In this document: in pieces, positions 32,737 through 41,329 of the stretch
Position numbering within the stretch: the first letter of the stretch is position 1
Layout of the letters: the number at the start of each line of letters is the position of its first letter
Source: a bacterium
GTDB taxonomy: Bacteria; UBA8248
Assembly (NCBI GenBank): GCA_022825065.1
Contig: JAJDYR010000006.1
Span: 1 to 56,980 of the forward strand
Direction: 5' to 3'
Length of the DNA: 56,980 bases
Translations under genes and position numbers: made by a program
The notes under the pieces: model-generated
The model's database searches: none
Seen by the model: only the letters and a program-made list of their open reading frames with translations
What the model was told of the DNA's origin: nothing

Positions 32737-32908
32737 GATATGTTCCTTAACCCGGAGTCATGAATCCATGATTGCGAAACGCGGTTCGCCTGTATCACCC
32801 ATCTTGTGGCGTAACGAAACCGCGCAAGGGCTATGAATGCGTCTTTGCGCTACGGAGTCGGCCTATATAAAAGTAGGAATCTACACTACGGGAATGAGCG
32901 AGGCGAGC

Positions 32909-33625
32909 ATGACCGAAGAAAAACGCGCAGTTCAAGTACCGGGCCTCAACCGGAAGCGCCTGATGGATATCTACGAGCGGCTCCATGCGCGATTCGGCCC
33001 GCAGGACTGGTGGCCCGGCGAGACGACGCTCGAGATATGCCTGGGGGCCATTCTCGTCCAGAACACCTCGTGGGCGAACGCGGCGCGCGCGATCGGGAAC
33101 CTCAAAAAAGAGGGCCTCCTGACGGAGGGCGCGCTCAAGAAGGTGCGGGGAGACCGCCTCGCCCGCCTCATCCGGCCCGCGCGGTTTTTCAACATGAAGG
33201 CCAGGAGAATCAAGGGGTTCGTCGCCTACCTCTCGAAATACTTCGAGGGAGACGTGGACAGATTCCTGGACCTGCCGACGGAAGAATTGCACGAGGAATT
33301 GATGGGCCTGGACGGCGTCGGGCGCGAGACGGCGGATTCCATCACGCTCTACGCGGCGGAGAGGCCCGTTTTCGTCGTGGACGCCTACACGAAGCGCATC
33401 TTCTCCCGGCTCGGGCACTTCGAGGCGTCGAAGAACGGGGACAAGGACTACCTCGCCCTGCAAGAGCGCCTCACGGCGCATCTGCCCCGCGAGGCGGCCC
33501 TTTTCAACGAATACCACGCCCTCCTCGTGCGCCTGGGGCACACCTTCTGCCGTCCCACGCCCAGATGCGAAGAGTGTCCGCTGCGGGCGGTGTGTCCGTA
33601 TTCTAAAGACGATATGCAGGAATGA
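32909..33625 (+). CDS. Endonuclease III-family DNA glycosylase with Fe-S cluster
   Basis: 238 residues. The helix-hairpin-helix is LMGLDGVGRETADSITLYA, the catalytic Asp is in PVFVVDAYTKRIF, and the Fe-S loop is CRPTPRCEECPLRAVC. In classical Nth the hairpin has a catalytic Lys (GVGRKTA); here it is Glu, so beta-lyase activity is unlikely and it should act as a monofunctional glycosylase, as in the MagIII/HP0602 group. ATG 32909 has GAGG 5 bases upstream; in-frame ATGs at 32894 and 32837 are alternatives. Its stop codon lies inside a repeat: the TGA belongs to a GGAATGACGG block shared with 18910. Confidence 0.87.
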   Translation: MTEEKRAVQVPGLNRKRLMDIYERLHARFGPQDWWPGETTLEICLGAILVQNTSWANAARAIGNLKKEGLLTEGALKKVRGDRLARLIRPARFFNMKARRIKGFVAYLSKYFEGDVDRFLDLPTEELHEELMGLDGVGRETADSITLYAAERPVFVVDAYTKRIFSRLGHFEASKNGDKDYLALQERLTAHLPREAALFNEYHALLVRLGHTFCRPTPRCEECPLRAVCPYSKDDMQE

Positions 33626-33821
33626 CGGCCAAAATCCGAACCCGGGCGGCGCAGGTTCTCGGTTTGAAAAGCAACCCCCCCTACCCCCCCTTGTCAGGGG
33701 GGTATAAAAAGGCGATACGCCCCGCCGGGCTGAGGGGGTTTTGCTTTTTCTTGCCCCCCTGACAAGGGGGGGTAGGGGGGGTTGCTCCTTTGACAAAGGC
33801 GTTTCAACAACCTCCCCAAGC
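33626..33821. repeat. C7/G7 element copy 9 joined to a shared flank
   Basis: The flank, about 33619-33660, matches the flank of copy 5 (18910-18956) including AAAATCCGAACCCGGGCGGC and GCAGGTTCTC. The C7/G7 element is at 33671-33787 and the border GTTTCAACAACC at 33800-33811. It fills the space between two convergent genes. Confidence 0.85.
33671..33787. repeat. C7/G7 long inverted-repeat element, copy 9
   Basis: Arms as usual; spacer almost identical to copy 2 (TATAAAAAGGCGAT..CGCCCCGCCGGGC..GAGGGGGTTTTGC). Confidence 0.88.
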
Positions 33822-34604
33822 CTACACAACCGGGCAGAATCCCCCGTCGATGTTCACCGCCGTTCCCGTGATGTAGGAGGCGGCGTCCGACGCCAGAAAA
33901 CACGCCATGTTGGCGTATTCCTCGGCCGTTCCCATCCTGCCGAGCGGAATGTCGCGCCCGTATTCGGCGACGTATTCTTCGAACGAGATATCGGGCTCCT
34001 CCCGCTCATAGCGCCGCGCGATCTGATCGGTCACGATGCGGCCCGTGCACAGCGCGTTCACGAGCACGTTATGGGGCGCGCCCTCGCCCGCCAGCACCTT
34101 GGTCATCGCCATGCCGGCGGCGCGCGAGACGGAAGTCGGCGCGCTCGTGGGGGGCGGCGCCTTTCCCGCCACGGTGACGACGTTGATGATGCGGCCCCAG
34201 CGGCGCTCCTTCATCGCGGGGAAAGCGAGGCGGCAGGTCCTGATGGCGCCGAAGAGTTTCAAGCCCAAATCCTCCTCCCACATCTCGTCGCTTATTTCCT
34301 CGAACGGCCCCCGGGTGGAAGTGCCCGCGTTGTTCACCAGAATGTCGATCTGGCCCAGATCATCGAGCGCCGCAGCCCACATCTTCTTGATCGCCGCTGC
34401 GTCGCCCATATCGCACGAATAGGCGAACACCCTGCCTCCGGTGGCGGCTTCGATCTCCGCCCTCGTCTCCTCCAATACAGCGGGGCGCCTCGCGACGATG
34501 GCCACCTCGGCCCCCGATTCAGAGAACTTGAGCGCCATGCCCCGGCCCATGCCGCGGCTGCCGCCCGTGATGAGCGCTTTTTTTCCGTCCAGACGAATGT
34601 CCAT
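33822..34604 (-). CDS. Short-chain dehydrogenase/reductase with altered YxxxK motif
   Basis: 260 residues. The nucleotide-binding TGGSRGMG and the NNAG motif (ILVNNAGTS) are normal, and the C-terminus GTAVNIDGGFCPVV is typical. The active-site region reads APTSVSRAAGMAMTK: where SDRs have Tyr-x-x-x-Lys this has Thr-x-x-x-Arg. AAGGAG precedes the ATG at 34604. The protein may use another acid/base, bind substrate without redox chemistry, or belong to the SDR subgroup with this substitution. It is a single gene between repeats. Confidence 0.87.
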   Translation of the reverse strand: MDIRLDGKKALITGGSRGMGRGMALKFSESGAEVAIVARRPAVLEETRAEIEAATGGRVFAYSCDMGDAAAIKKMWAAALDDLGQIDILVNNAGTSTRGPFEEISDEMWEEDLGLKLFGAIRTCRLAFPAMKERRWGRIINVVTVAGKAPPPTSAPTSVSRAAGMAMTKVLAGEGAPHNVLVNALCTGRIVTDQIARRYEREEPDISFEEYVAEYGRDIPLGRMGTAEEYANMACFLASDAASYITGTAVNIDGGFCPVV

Positions 34605-35008
34605 GAGAAAACTCCTTGGTGATTGGGTGATTATATTTCCGTGATGAAAAGGACAGGATTGAGAATCCTCATCGAACGCGCGGAAGCTCTTCGAACCGCG
34701 AACCCGCCCGGACCGGCCCGCTACGGGGTTGTTGAAAAAGTCCTCCTCGCCGGGGGCCAAAGGCAACCCCCCCTACCCCCCCGTGTCAGGGGGGCAAGAA
34801 AAAGCAAAACCCCCTCCACCCGGCGACGGGCATGAAAAAGCCAAACCCCTAGCCGGCGGCGGGCGTCGTCTTTTTTCATATCCCCCACTTGCCGGGGCGT
34901 CGGTCTTTTTTACCCCCCTGACAAGGGGGGGTAGGGGGGGTTGGTTTTATGGGGTTTCCCTTTCAGGGGGTTGCCATTCCCCTCTCAGGGGCCGTTTCAA
35001 CAGCCCCC
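34605..35008. repeat. C7/G7 element copy 10 bracketed by inverted border motifs
   Basis: GGGGTTGTTGAAAAAGTCC (34725-34743) and CCGTTTCAACAGCCCC (34993-35008) bracket a long C7/G7 element (34759-34948) with an extra AAGCCAAACCCC insertion in its spacer. Nothing coding is seen. Confidence 0.8.
34759..34948. repeat. C7/G7 long inverted-repeat element, copy 10
   Basis: The longest copy, with extra AAGCCAAACCCC and CCCCACTTGCCGGGG blocks in the spacer. Confidence 0.85.
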
Positions 35009-36694
35009 TCATGAAATCTTCGGCAAGGGCTGCTCGCGCGTCATGACTTCCACGATGGCCGGCCTGCCCGCCGAGAGCACCGCCTCGATAGCGTCATCCA
35101 GATCGGCAGGCGTTTCCACCCGCACGCCGAACGCGTCGAACGAGCGCGCCATTTCGGCGAAGTTCGGGCTCTTGAAATCGCAGCCGTAGGCCGCGCCGTA
35201 GAGGTTTTGCTGCTGGCGGTCGATCTGCCCGTAGGAGCCGTCGTTCAGGACGACCATCACGATGTTCGCGCCGTATTCGCTCGCCGTCACGAAATCGCCG
35301 ATCGTCATCAGGAACGCGCCGTCGCCCACCAGGCCGATGACGTCGCGCCCGGGGTATTCCATCTTGGCGACGATGGCCGTCGGCAGCGCGAAGGACATGG
35401 CGTTCCACACGCCCGACTGCATGAAGGAGAACTGGTTCGTGAGCGGCACGTAGTAGCGCGCGAACATCTGGCAGTTGCCCACGTCGCTGACGACGATGGC
35501 GTCGGGCTTGATGTGGCGGCTCAGCTTCTCCATCAAGAGCGCGGGATGGATCGGGGTCTCGCTCTCATGGCCCTGGATGACCTCCAGGGCCTGCCGCCTC
35601 AAGTCCGCCTTGCCCTGCGCGATCTGCTCCCGCACCTCAGCTCCCGCCCGTCCGCTCTCTTCCGCAAGATGCGCCTCCAAAGCGCTCAGGAACATCCTGG
35701 GGTCCGCGACGATTTCATCGGCGCCGCCGTAGTGCGCGTCCTCCGCGTCGTCGAAGCCGATGAATATCCGTTCCTCGGGCGCGTAGGGTTCGATGTGCTC
35801 GACCTCCGCCGTGGCGGCGCGCAAGCCGATGAACATCATCAGGTCGCACTTCCCGGTGACGCCGTTCATGAACTCCGTGTTCCTGAAGGCGAAGTAATGT
35901 CCCACCGCCAGGGGGTGGTCTTCTGCGATAACGCCCATCGCGTCCTGGGGGTAGATGACGGGGATCGAGAACTTATCGGCGAGGCGCGCGAGTTCCGCCA
36001 TCGCCCCCTTGCGCATCACCCCCTTGCCCGCGCAGATGACGGGATATTCCGCAGCCAGGAGCCTGCGGGCGTACTGGGCGACGTCCTCCGCATTGGGGGC
36101 GACGACCTGCGCGGGCTTAGGCGCGTATTCGGGCAGCGCGATGGGGGCATCCTGCAAGAGATGGGGGCTGTAATCGCTGAGCCTCGGTATCTCGACGTGG
36201 ACCGGCCCCGGCCGGCCGCTCCTCGCGACCTGGAACGCTTTCGCCATCACGCCCGAGATGTCTTCCATACGCTTCACGCGCACGCTCCACTTCGTGACCT
36301 TCTGGAACATCTCGACCAGGAAGTCGGGGTCGTCCACCCCGTGGAACGCCTCGCGAGACGCATCGAGCGGCACGGAGCCCGTAATGTGCACCATCGGCGA
36401 GGCAGCGCCGTAGGCCTGCGCCACGCCCGCGACCGAATTCGCGCCGCCCGGCCCCGCCGTGAGCAGGCACACGCCGGGCTCCCCGGTGAGCCGCCCGTAG
36501 GCGTCGGCCATCAGGGAGGCGTTCGGCTCCTGCTTGCAGGTGACGAGGCCGATGGAGGGGGCGACTCTCAGCGCGTCGTAGAACTGGAGAAGATGGGAGC
36601 CTGGGAGGCAATAGAGCCTCTTGACGTTTTCCCTGACGAGCGCGTCTACGACAATCTGGCCCGCATGCGCGGGCGCGCCGACTTCAAAAGGCAT
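35009..36694 (-). CDS. Thiamine-diphosphate-binding enzyme, acetolactate-synthase-like (second copy)
   Basis: 561 residues. The PYR domain has the catalytic Glu in CKQEPNASLMADAYGR; the PP domain has GLVGDGAFLMTIGDF followed by VVLNDGSYGQI, the ThDP/Mg motif. AEYPVICAGKGVMRKGAMAEL marks the middle domain. It is only distantly like the ThDP enzyme at 1797-3476. No small regulatory subunit is nearby. The site residues do not tell acetolactate synthase from sulfopyruvate, benzoylformate or oxalyl-CoA-type decarboxylases, so I leave the substrate open. Confidence 0.87.
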   Translation of the reverse strand: MPFEVGAPAHAGQIVVDALVRENVKRLYCLPGSHLLQFYDALRVAPSIGLVTCKQEPNASLMADAYGRLTGEPGVCLLTAGPGGANSVAGVAQAYGAASPMVHITGSVPLDASREAFHGVDDPDFLVEMFQKVTKWSVRVKRMEDISGVMAKAFQVARSGRPGPVHVEIPRLSDYSPHLLQDAPIALPEYAPKPAQVVAPNAEDVAQYARRLLAAEYPVICAGKGVMRKGAMAELARLADKFSIPVIYPQDAMGVIAEDHPLAVGHYFAFRNTEFMNGVTGKCDLMMFIGLRAATAEVEHIEPYAPEERIFIGFDDAEDAHYGGADEIVADPRMFLSALEAHLAEESGRAGAEVREQIAQGKADLRRQALEVIQGHESETPIHPALLMEKLSRHIKPDAIVVSDVGNCQMFARYYVPLTNQFSFMQSGVWNAMSFALPTAIVAKMEYPGRDVIGLVGDGAFLMTIGDFVTASEYGANIVMVVLNDGSYGQIDRQQQNLYGAAYGCDFKSPNFAEMARSFDAFGVRVETPADLDDAIEAVLSAGRPAIVEVMTREQPLPKIS

Positions 36695-36767
36695 AGCTGG
36701 ATTTCCATATTCGAATAGGAAAAATCAAAGAATGCTGGAATTTAATGTTCCAAGGGAGAGGCGTTTC

Positions 36768-37121
36768 TCATTCCTCCGCCTTACTCGTCCGCCTGATGAG
36801 TTCATGAAGCGCCGCCATGCTCTCCTCGTGCTTCGCCATGGCTTCCCTGTGATTCTTGTCGATTTTTTCCATTGATTCCTTGTGATTCGCCATGAACTGT
36901 TCGTGGTTCTTCATGACTTCTTCGTGGTTCTTCATGACTTCTTCGTGGTTCGTTCTCGTACCCCTGATGAGTTCGTCGAGCGCCTTGTCTCGCATGATCG
37001 CCGCACGGCGCATCATGAACAGACCTCCGCCGATGAGGGCGCACTGCGAAAAGCCCACCAAGGCCGCAACCAATACGCCCATTCTCTGCACCGCCAGCGT
37101 CGCCATCTCGAATTCCGTCAT
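36768..37121 (-). CDS. Small one-helix membrane protein with coiled-coil tail (QC-LI-MR family, member 1)
   Basis: 117 residues. After about 12 residues comes a transmembrane helix (VLVAALVGFSQCALIGGGLF) ending in MMRRAAIMRD, then a long charged coiled coil built of NHEEVMK-type repeats, ending HEESMAALHELIRRTSKAEE. The helix-end motif QCxLIxxGLxxMRxA and the terminal LIRRT are shared with genes at 47501, 49994 and 50500. The start at 37121 follows AAAGGGG. I do not recognise the family. Topology suggests a membrane anchor with a cytoplasmic rod after the Arg-rich helix end. Confidence 0.75.
   Translation of the reverse strand: MTEFEMATLAVQRMGVLVAALVGFSQCALIGGGLFMMRRAAIMRDKALDELIRGTRTNHEEVMKNHEEVMKNHEQFMANHKESMEKIDKNHREAMAKHEESMAALHELIRRTSKAEE
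36899..36950. repeat. 21-bp tandem repeat inside the coiled-coil gene
   Basis: The 21-base unit TTCATGACTTCTTCGTGGTTC repeats about 2.4 times in phase, encoding seven-residue NHEEVMK units. This is one heptad per unit, so copy-number change would lengthen the coiled coil without a frameshift. Confidence 0.7.
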
Positions 37122-37279
37122 TTCGCGATCCCCTTTTTGAAAGGGTCCTCTGTACCATGGTAGCGACCACGATGGCGGCTGACAAGTCAGCACAATCGCC
37201 TCGGCGGCTCTTCATGGCGTATCGTTCGGCGGCTTTAATCTAGTGAATCAAATATCTGTAACCGGAAAATCCTAAAACC

Positions 37280-38359
37280 TTACGCGCCCGATTTCTCGAT
37301 GTGCGCGCAGAGGTAATCGCCCACTTGTCTGGTATTCAGCGAACCGCCCAGGTCGGCCGTGGTCTTTTTCTCGCGGACGGCGGAGCGAATCGCCTCCCAG
37401 ATCAGGTCCGCCGACTTCTCCATGCCCAGCGTGTTCAGCAGGATTCTCCCCGTAAGACACACCGCGAAGGGGTTTGCGATTCCCTTGAGCGCGATGTCGG
37501 GCGCGGTGCCGTGAACGGGCTCGAACATGCACACGCGGCCCGGGTGGATGCACCCCGACGCCGCGAGACCCACGCCTCCGACCAGCCCTGCGCACAGATC
37601 GCTCAGGATGTCGCCGAACATGTTGTTGGTGACGATGACGCCGAAATCCTCCGGCTTGAACAGGAGGTCCTGGCACAGGGTGTCGATGAAGTAGTGCTCC
37701 CCTTCCACGTCCGGGAATTCCTCCGACGTCTGCCAGAATACGCGCTGCCACAGGCCGTGCGCGTGGATGATGGAGCCGTGCTTGTCCGCCATGGTCACCT
37801 TGGGGTAGCCGTGTTTGCGCGCGTACTCGAAGGCGTAGCGGCAGATGCGCGAGACGCCCTTGTACGTGTTGACGTCCTCCTGGATGGCGACCTCATCCGG
37901 CGTTCCCTTCTTGAAGTTGCCGCCCACGCGCACGTTCAACCCCTCGGTGTTCTCGCGCACGACGACGAGGTCGATTTCGGCGTCCCGCTTCAGGGGGGAA
38001 AAATCGGGATGCAGCAGCGGCGCCGGCCGCAGGTTCACGTACAGGTCGAGTTCGAAGCGAAGCGCGCGCAGGAGGTCGCGACAGTTCACGTCCTCGGGGA
38101 TTCTCGGGTCGAGACCGGCGCTTCCGAACAGGATGGCGTCGTGTTTTTCCGCCAGCCCGCGCACGAGGCCGTTCACGTCCTCGGGCAGCGGGGTTCCGTG
38201 TTCGAGATAGTGGAGCGCGCCGTAGTCATAGACTTCCGGCTCGACGTCCACTCCCATCGCACCGGCCGCAGTCCGGATCACCTCCGTCGCCACGGGCAGC
38301 ACGTCGTGGCCCACGCCGTCGCCCAGGATGACGGCCAGGGAAACCTTTTTTTCGCTCAT
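37280..38359 (-). CDS. Isocitrate/isopropylmalate/tartrate-dehydrogenase-family enzyme
   Basis: 359 residues of the beta-decarboxylating dehydrogenase family: ILGDGVGHDVLPVATEVI, VVVRENTEGLNVRVGG, NNMFGDILSDLCAGLVGG (metal-binding Asp residues) and FEPVHGTAPDIALKGIANP (NAD adenosine loop). With no leuCD nearby and in an operon with an acyl-CoA dehydrogenase and an LLM monooxygenase, it is more likely a tartrate/malate-type catabolic enzyme than LeuB. It starts 13 bases after the acyl-CoA dehydrogenase gene, with GGGGGGAT before the ATG. Confidence 0.87.
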   Translation of the reverse strand: MSEKKVSLAVILGDGVGHDVLPVATEVIRTAAGAMGVDVEPEVYDYGALHYLEHGTPLPEDVNGLVRGLAEKHDAILFGSAGLDPRIPEDVNCRDLLRALRFELDLYVNLRPAPLLHPDFSPLKRDAEIDLVVVRENTEGLNVRVGGNFKKGTPDEVAIQEDVNTYKGVSRICRYAFEYARKHGYPKVTMADKHGSIIHAHGLWQRVFWQTSEEFPDVEGEHYFIDTLCQDLLFKPEDFGVIVTNNMFGDILSDLCAGLVGGVGLAASGCIHPGRVCMFEPVHGTAPDIALKGIANPFAVCLTGRILLNTLGMEKSADLIWEAIRSAVREKKTTADLGGSLNTRQVGDYLCAHIEKSGA

Positions 38360-38372
38360 GGGATCCCCCCGC

Positions 38373-39548
38373 CTAGAGGTGCTTGATGACCTTGATGCGC
38401 TGGACGGCGTCGCCCGCGAGATGCGTCCAGACGATCGCGTCGCGAACGAGTTTTTCCACGCCCACGTCCTTCATGACGCCCGCGCCCCCGTGGATGTCCA
38501 TGCAGAGGTGGGTGACGCGCTGTATGACGTCCGTCGAGAAATTCATGAGCAGGATGGTGTGCTTCATGTCGCGGTCCGCGCCCTTTTCCAGGTCGCACGC
38601 GGTGCGCATGACGTAAGCGCGAAGCGCCTCGGTGAGCATGTGCATCTCGGCGAGTTTGAGCTGTATCGCCTGGTGCTCGATGATGTATTTCCCGCCCTGC
38701 CAGCGCGTCCTGGCCTGGTGCATCGCCATGTCGACCGCCGCCTGGCACACGCCCAGCCCGTTGGCGGAGAGTTCAAGATCGCCGAACTCGGACGTATCGC
38801 CCTTCCTGGCCTGAACGCCGAGGTTCACCTCGCCCACCACGTTGGCGTGCGGCACGCGGGCGTCCTCGAAGATGAGTTCCGCGTTCTGGTAGAAGCGCCA
38901 GCCGATCTTGTCGTACACCTTGCCCACGCGGAACCCCGGCGTATCCGAAGGCACGAGGAAGAGCGTGGTGCCCTGCGTGATGGGAACGTCGGGGTCGGTC
39001 CTGCCGTCGATGAAGAAGAGCTTGCCCACGCTCCCGTTGGCGATGTAGCGCTTGCGGCCGTTCAGCACCCACTCGTCGCCCTCGCGCACCGCCTGGAGCT
39101 TCCAGCCCGTCCGGGGATCGTCGGAGGGGAGCCGATTGTCGGAACCCGCCGATTCCTCGGTTCCGCCTTTCCCCAGGAGATAGGTGTCGTCTTCCAGGAA
39201 GGGCTTCAGGAACCTGTCTTTCTGATCGTCCGTGCAGGAGGCGGCGATCAAGTGGCTCCACTTCCAGCACTGGCTGAAGGTTTTCGAAATCGCGCTGTCG
39301 CCGCGCGCGATCTCCTCCATCACCAGCGCCTGGGTGACGAAATCGATCCCGTGGCCCCCGCGATCCTTGGGCACGACGGCGGTGCGGAAACCGAGCCTGG
39401 AGCCCTTCTTGATGATCTCCCAGTCGAAGGTCTCCCGCGGGTCGGAAATCATGTCCCGCTCGAGCGATATGGGAGCCACTTCCTCTTCCGCGAATTTCCT
39501 CGCCTTGTCGCGCCACGCAGTCTGTTCTTCGTTCAAATCGAAATTCAT
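38373..39548 (-). CDS. Acyl-CoA dehydrogenase-family flavoprotein lacking the usual catalytic Glu position
   Basis: 391 residues. The N-terminal helices, the FAD-binding stretch and HGGAGVMKDVGVEKLVRDA are normal for the family. At the C-terminus the usual YEGT(N/S)xIQR, which holds the catalytic Glu in medium-chain enzymes, reads THLAGDAVQRI. A Glu could lie elsewhere as in isovaleryl-CoA dehydrogenase, or the enzyme may be a flavin-dependent monooxygenase-type relative. ATG 39548 follows GAGGGCG. It sits between the LLM monooxygenase gene (74-base gap) and the dehydrogenase gene (13-base gap). Confidence 0.88.
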   Translation of the reverse strand: MNFDLNEEQTAWRDKARKFAEEEVAPISLERDMISDPRETFDWEIIKKGSRLGFRTAVVPKDRGGHGIDFVTQALVMEEIARGDSAISKTFSQCWKWSHLIAASCTDDQKDRFLKPFLEDDTYLLGKGGTEESAGSDNRLPSDDPRTGWKLQAVREGDEWVLNGRKRYIANGSVGKLFFIDGRTDPDVPITQGTTLFLVPSDTPGFRVGKVYDKIGWRFYQNAELIFEDARVPHANVVGEVNLGVQARKGDTSEFGDLELSANGLGVCQAAVDMAMHQARTRWQGGKYIIEHQAIQLKLAEMHMLTEALRAYVMRTACDLEKGADRDMKHTILLMNFSTDVIQRVTHLCMDIHGGAGVMKDVGVEKLVRDAIVWTHLAGDAVQRIKVIKHL

Positions 39549-39622
39549 GTACGGTCGCCCTCATCGGTGAAAGAAAACGGACTCTATTCCGAGCCCACAC
39601 GTTTTTTGAAATTACGGAAAGA

Positions 39623-40765
39623 CTAGACGGAAACCCCCTGGCTCAGGGGCAGGAACGCCTCATCCTCCTCGCGCACGAGGTCGAGTTCCCTCTCCATCTC
39701 GCGCACGAGCGGAATCACGTGCCTGCCCACGGTCTGGCATTCCTCGTGCAGGGGGAAACCCGAGAGGATGAGCAAGTCGATGCCCGCCTGTTCGATCTCG
39801 ACGATCTTCCGCGCGCACTGTTCATACGAACCCACGATGGCGACGGCAGAACCCGAGCGGATCCGGCCCATGCCCGCCCAGAGGTTGGGACCCACCATCT
39901 CCTCGCGCGTGCGGGCCTGCTGATCCTTGGTACCCTTGCTCTCGAACGAGGAGATGACTTTTCCGCGATGGGCCAGCACCTCGGGGTCGACCCGGCTCAT
40001 CACCTCCTCCGCCGCCTCGAAGGCTTCCTCTTCCGTCTCGCGCGCGAAGATCTGGAAGCGCGTCACGTACTTGAGCGGGCGCGCCCTTCCCGCGCGCTCG
40101 CATTTTTCGTTCATGTAATCGACGCGTTCGGCCACCTGCCCGGGCGTCTCCCCCCAGAAGACCGAATACTCGGCCCGGCGGATGGCGATGTCCTGCGCTA
40201 TCTCCGAAGCCCCGGCCATGAAGAAGGGGATCCGCGGCTTCTGCACCGGCCGGGGATAGACGGTGGCGTCTTGCAATTTGTAGAACCTGCCCTCGAAGGA
40301 GTATTTCTCCTGCGTCCAGAGACCCTCCAGGATTTCGAGGTACTCATCCGTGCGCTCATAGCGGGTATCGTGGTCGAGCGTCTCGCCGTAGCTCGCCAGC
40401 GCGTCGCCGCCCGTGACGATGTTGTAGAGGATGCGCCCGCCCGTGAGTTCATCGAGCGAGGCCATCATCCGCGCGCAGATGGCCGGGTCGATGATGCCCA
40501 CCCGAACGGCGAGCAGGAGCTTTATCGTCCTGGTCGCCGGACCGATGACGGCGGCGTTCACCATGCTGTCCCACGTGGGGGCCTGCGGCCCGTAGTGGCC
40601 GCTCACCTGCGACGTCGGCACCAGTATGGTGGTGAAGCCGCTTCGCTCCGCGTTTTGCGCGATGCGGGTGAACGTCTCATGGCTGGGGGGATGCTCGGCG
40701 AATTTCCGGCCGATGTAGGCGCTGTCGCCGTCACAAGACATGTACCATGCAAGCTCTATGGCCAT
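39623..40765 (-). CDS. LLM-class flavin-dependent monooxygenase (SsuD-like)
   Basis: 380 residues, TIM-barrel luciferase-like fold. Typical SsuD-type stretches: LLLAVRVGIIDPAICARMMASLDELTGGR, NIVTGGD, RYERTDEYLEIL, FEGRFYKLQDA and VGSYEQCARKIVEIEQAGIDLLILSGFP. Family members use FMNH2 and O2 to cleave alkanesulfonates or other hetero-atom bonds. GGGAGG precedes the ATG. As first gene of the operon with an acyl-CoA dehydrogenase-like protein it may begin degradation of an organosulfur or nitrogen compound; no separate flavin reductase is seen. Confidence 0.9.
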   Translation of the reverse strand: MAIELAWYMSCDGDSAYIGRKFAEHPPSHETFTRIAQNAERSGFTTILVPTSQVSGHYGPQAPTWDSMVNAAVIGPATRTIKLLLAVRVGIIDPAICARMMASLDELTGGRILYNIVTGGDALASYGETLDHDTRYERTDEYLEILEGLWTQEKYSFEGRFYKLQDATVYPRPVQKPRIPFFMAGASEIAQDIAIRRAEYSVFWGETPGQVAERVDYMNEKCERAGRARPLKYVTRFQIFARETEEEAFEAAEEVMSRVDPEVLAHRGKVISSFESKGTKDQQARTREEMVGPNLWAGMGRIRSGSAVAIVGSYEQCARKIVEIEQAGIDLLILSGFPLHEECQTVGRHVIPLVREMERELDLVREEDEAFLPLSQGVSV

Positions 40766-40995
40766 GAGGCCCTCCCCGGGTGGATGAACTGTCCTTCATG
40801 GAGGGGCCAGTATATATCCTCAAAAGCGTTTTCGTCACATGAGATCGGCGATTCGCGCACGGGCGCGGCAGCGGTGGTCTAAAGACAGGCTTCTTTGAGG
40901 TGTCTGGGGCAGGTTCCTTCGACCAACTCGGGACAGGTTCTCGATACGGCCCGCCGTCATCTTCTTGCGCCTCGGCGGGAGATGCAGCCGTACAG

Positions 40996-41229
40996 TCACC
41001 CCGATGTTCCCGTCGCCGCCACTTCCACGGTGTCGGCAGTCGCTTGAGGCCGTGGCGCAGATTCCCCATGCTCGCACAGGCTTTCGAGATGAAGTTCGAT
41101 GGCTTCGCGGATTTCCGCCAAGGTTTCTTCCCGGGTGCGGCCAGTCGCGACGCAACCCGGCAGGCCGGGAACATAGGCGGCGTAGTTGTCGGGCGATTTC
41201 TCGATAACAACCGTGTATTTCACCCTCAT
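40996..41229 (-). CDS. hicB: HicB-family antitoxin
   Basis: 77 residues: MRVKYTVVIEKSPDNYAAYV, PGLPGCVATGRTREETLAEIREAIELHLESL, the partial RNase-H-like fold of HicB. The C-terminal extension is short and without an obvious ribbon-helix-helix. The ATG at 41229 overlaps the TGA of a HicA remnant as ATGA, with GGAGGAG upstream. HicB normally neutralises the HicA RNA-binding toxin; here the toxin gene is only a stub. Confidence 0.88.
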   Translation of the reverse strand: MRVKYTVVIEKSPDNYAAYVPGLPGCVATGRTREETLAEIREAIELHLESLCEHGESAPRPQATADTVEVAATGTSG

Positions 41230-41329
41230 GATCGCTCCTCCACTTGGGATTGCTTCAAAATGCTGTTCCATGTTCCCGGCGGCAGATCGTCTCCCGGTTT
41301 TCTCGACACCCTGTACTCACGCGAACTTC
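41226..41329 (-). pseudogene. hicA toxin remnant (C-terminal stub)
   Basis: Upstream of hicB the minus strand reads SRKPGDDLPPGTWNSILKQS, QVEERS-stop, which matches the C-terminus of HicA toxins (H..RKPGDDLPPGTL.SILKQAG). The catalytic His and the N-terminal double-stranded RNA-binding part are missing: before about 41330 the sequence becomes a CTCAGGGTGAG repeat. The stop overlaps the hicB start as in an intact operon. Confidence 0.7.

Noticed and set aside
37280..38359. Calling this gene leuB
   Set aside because: No leucine-pathway gene is near and the family includes tartrate, malate and homoisocitrate enzymes; operon partners are catabolic.
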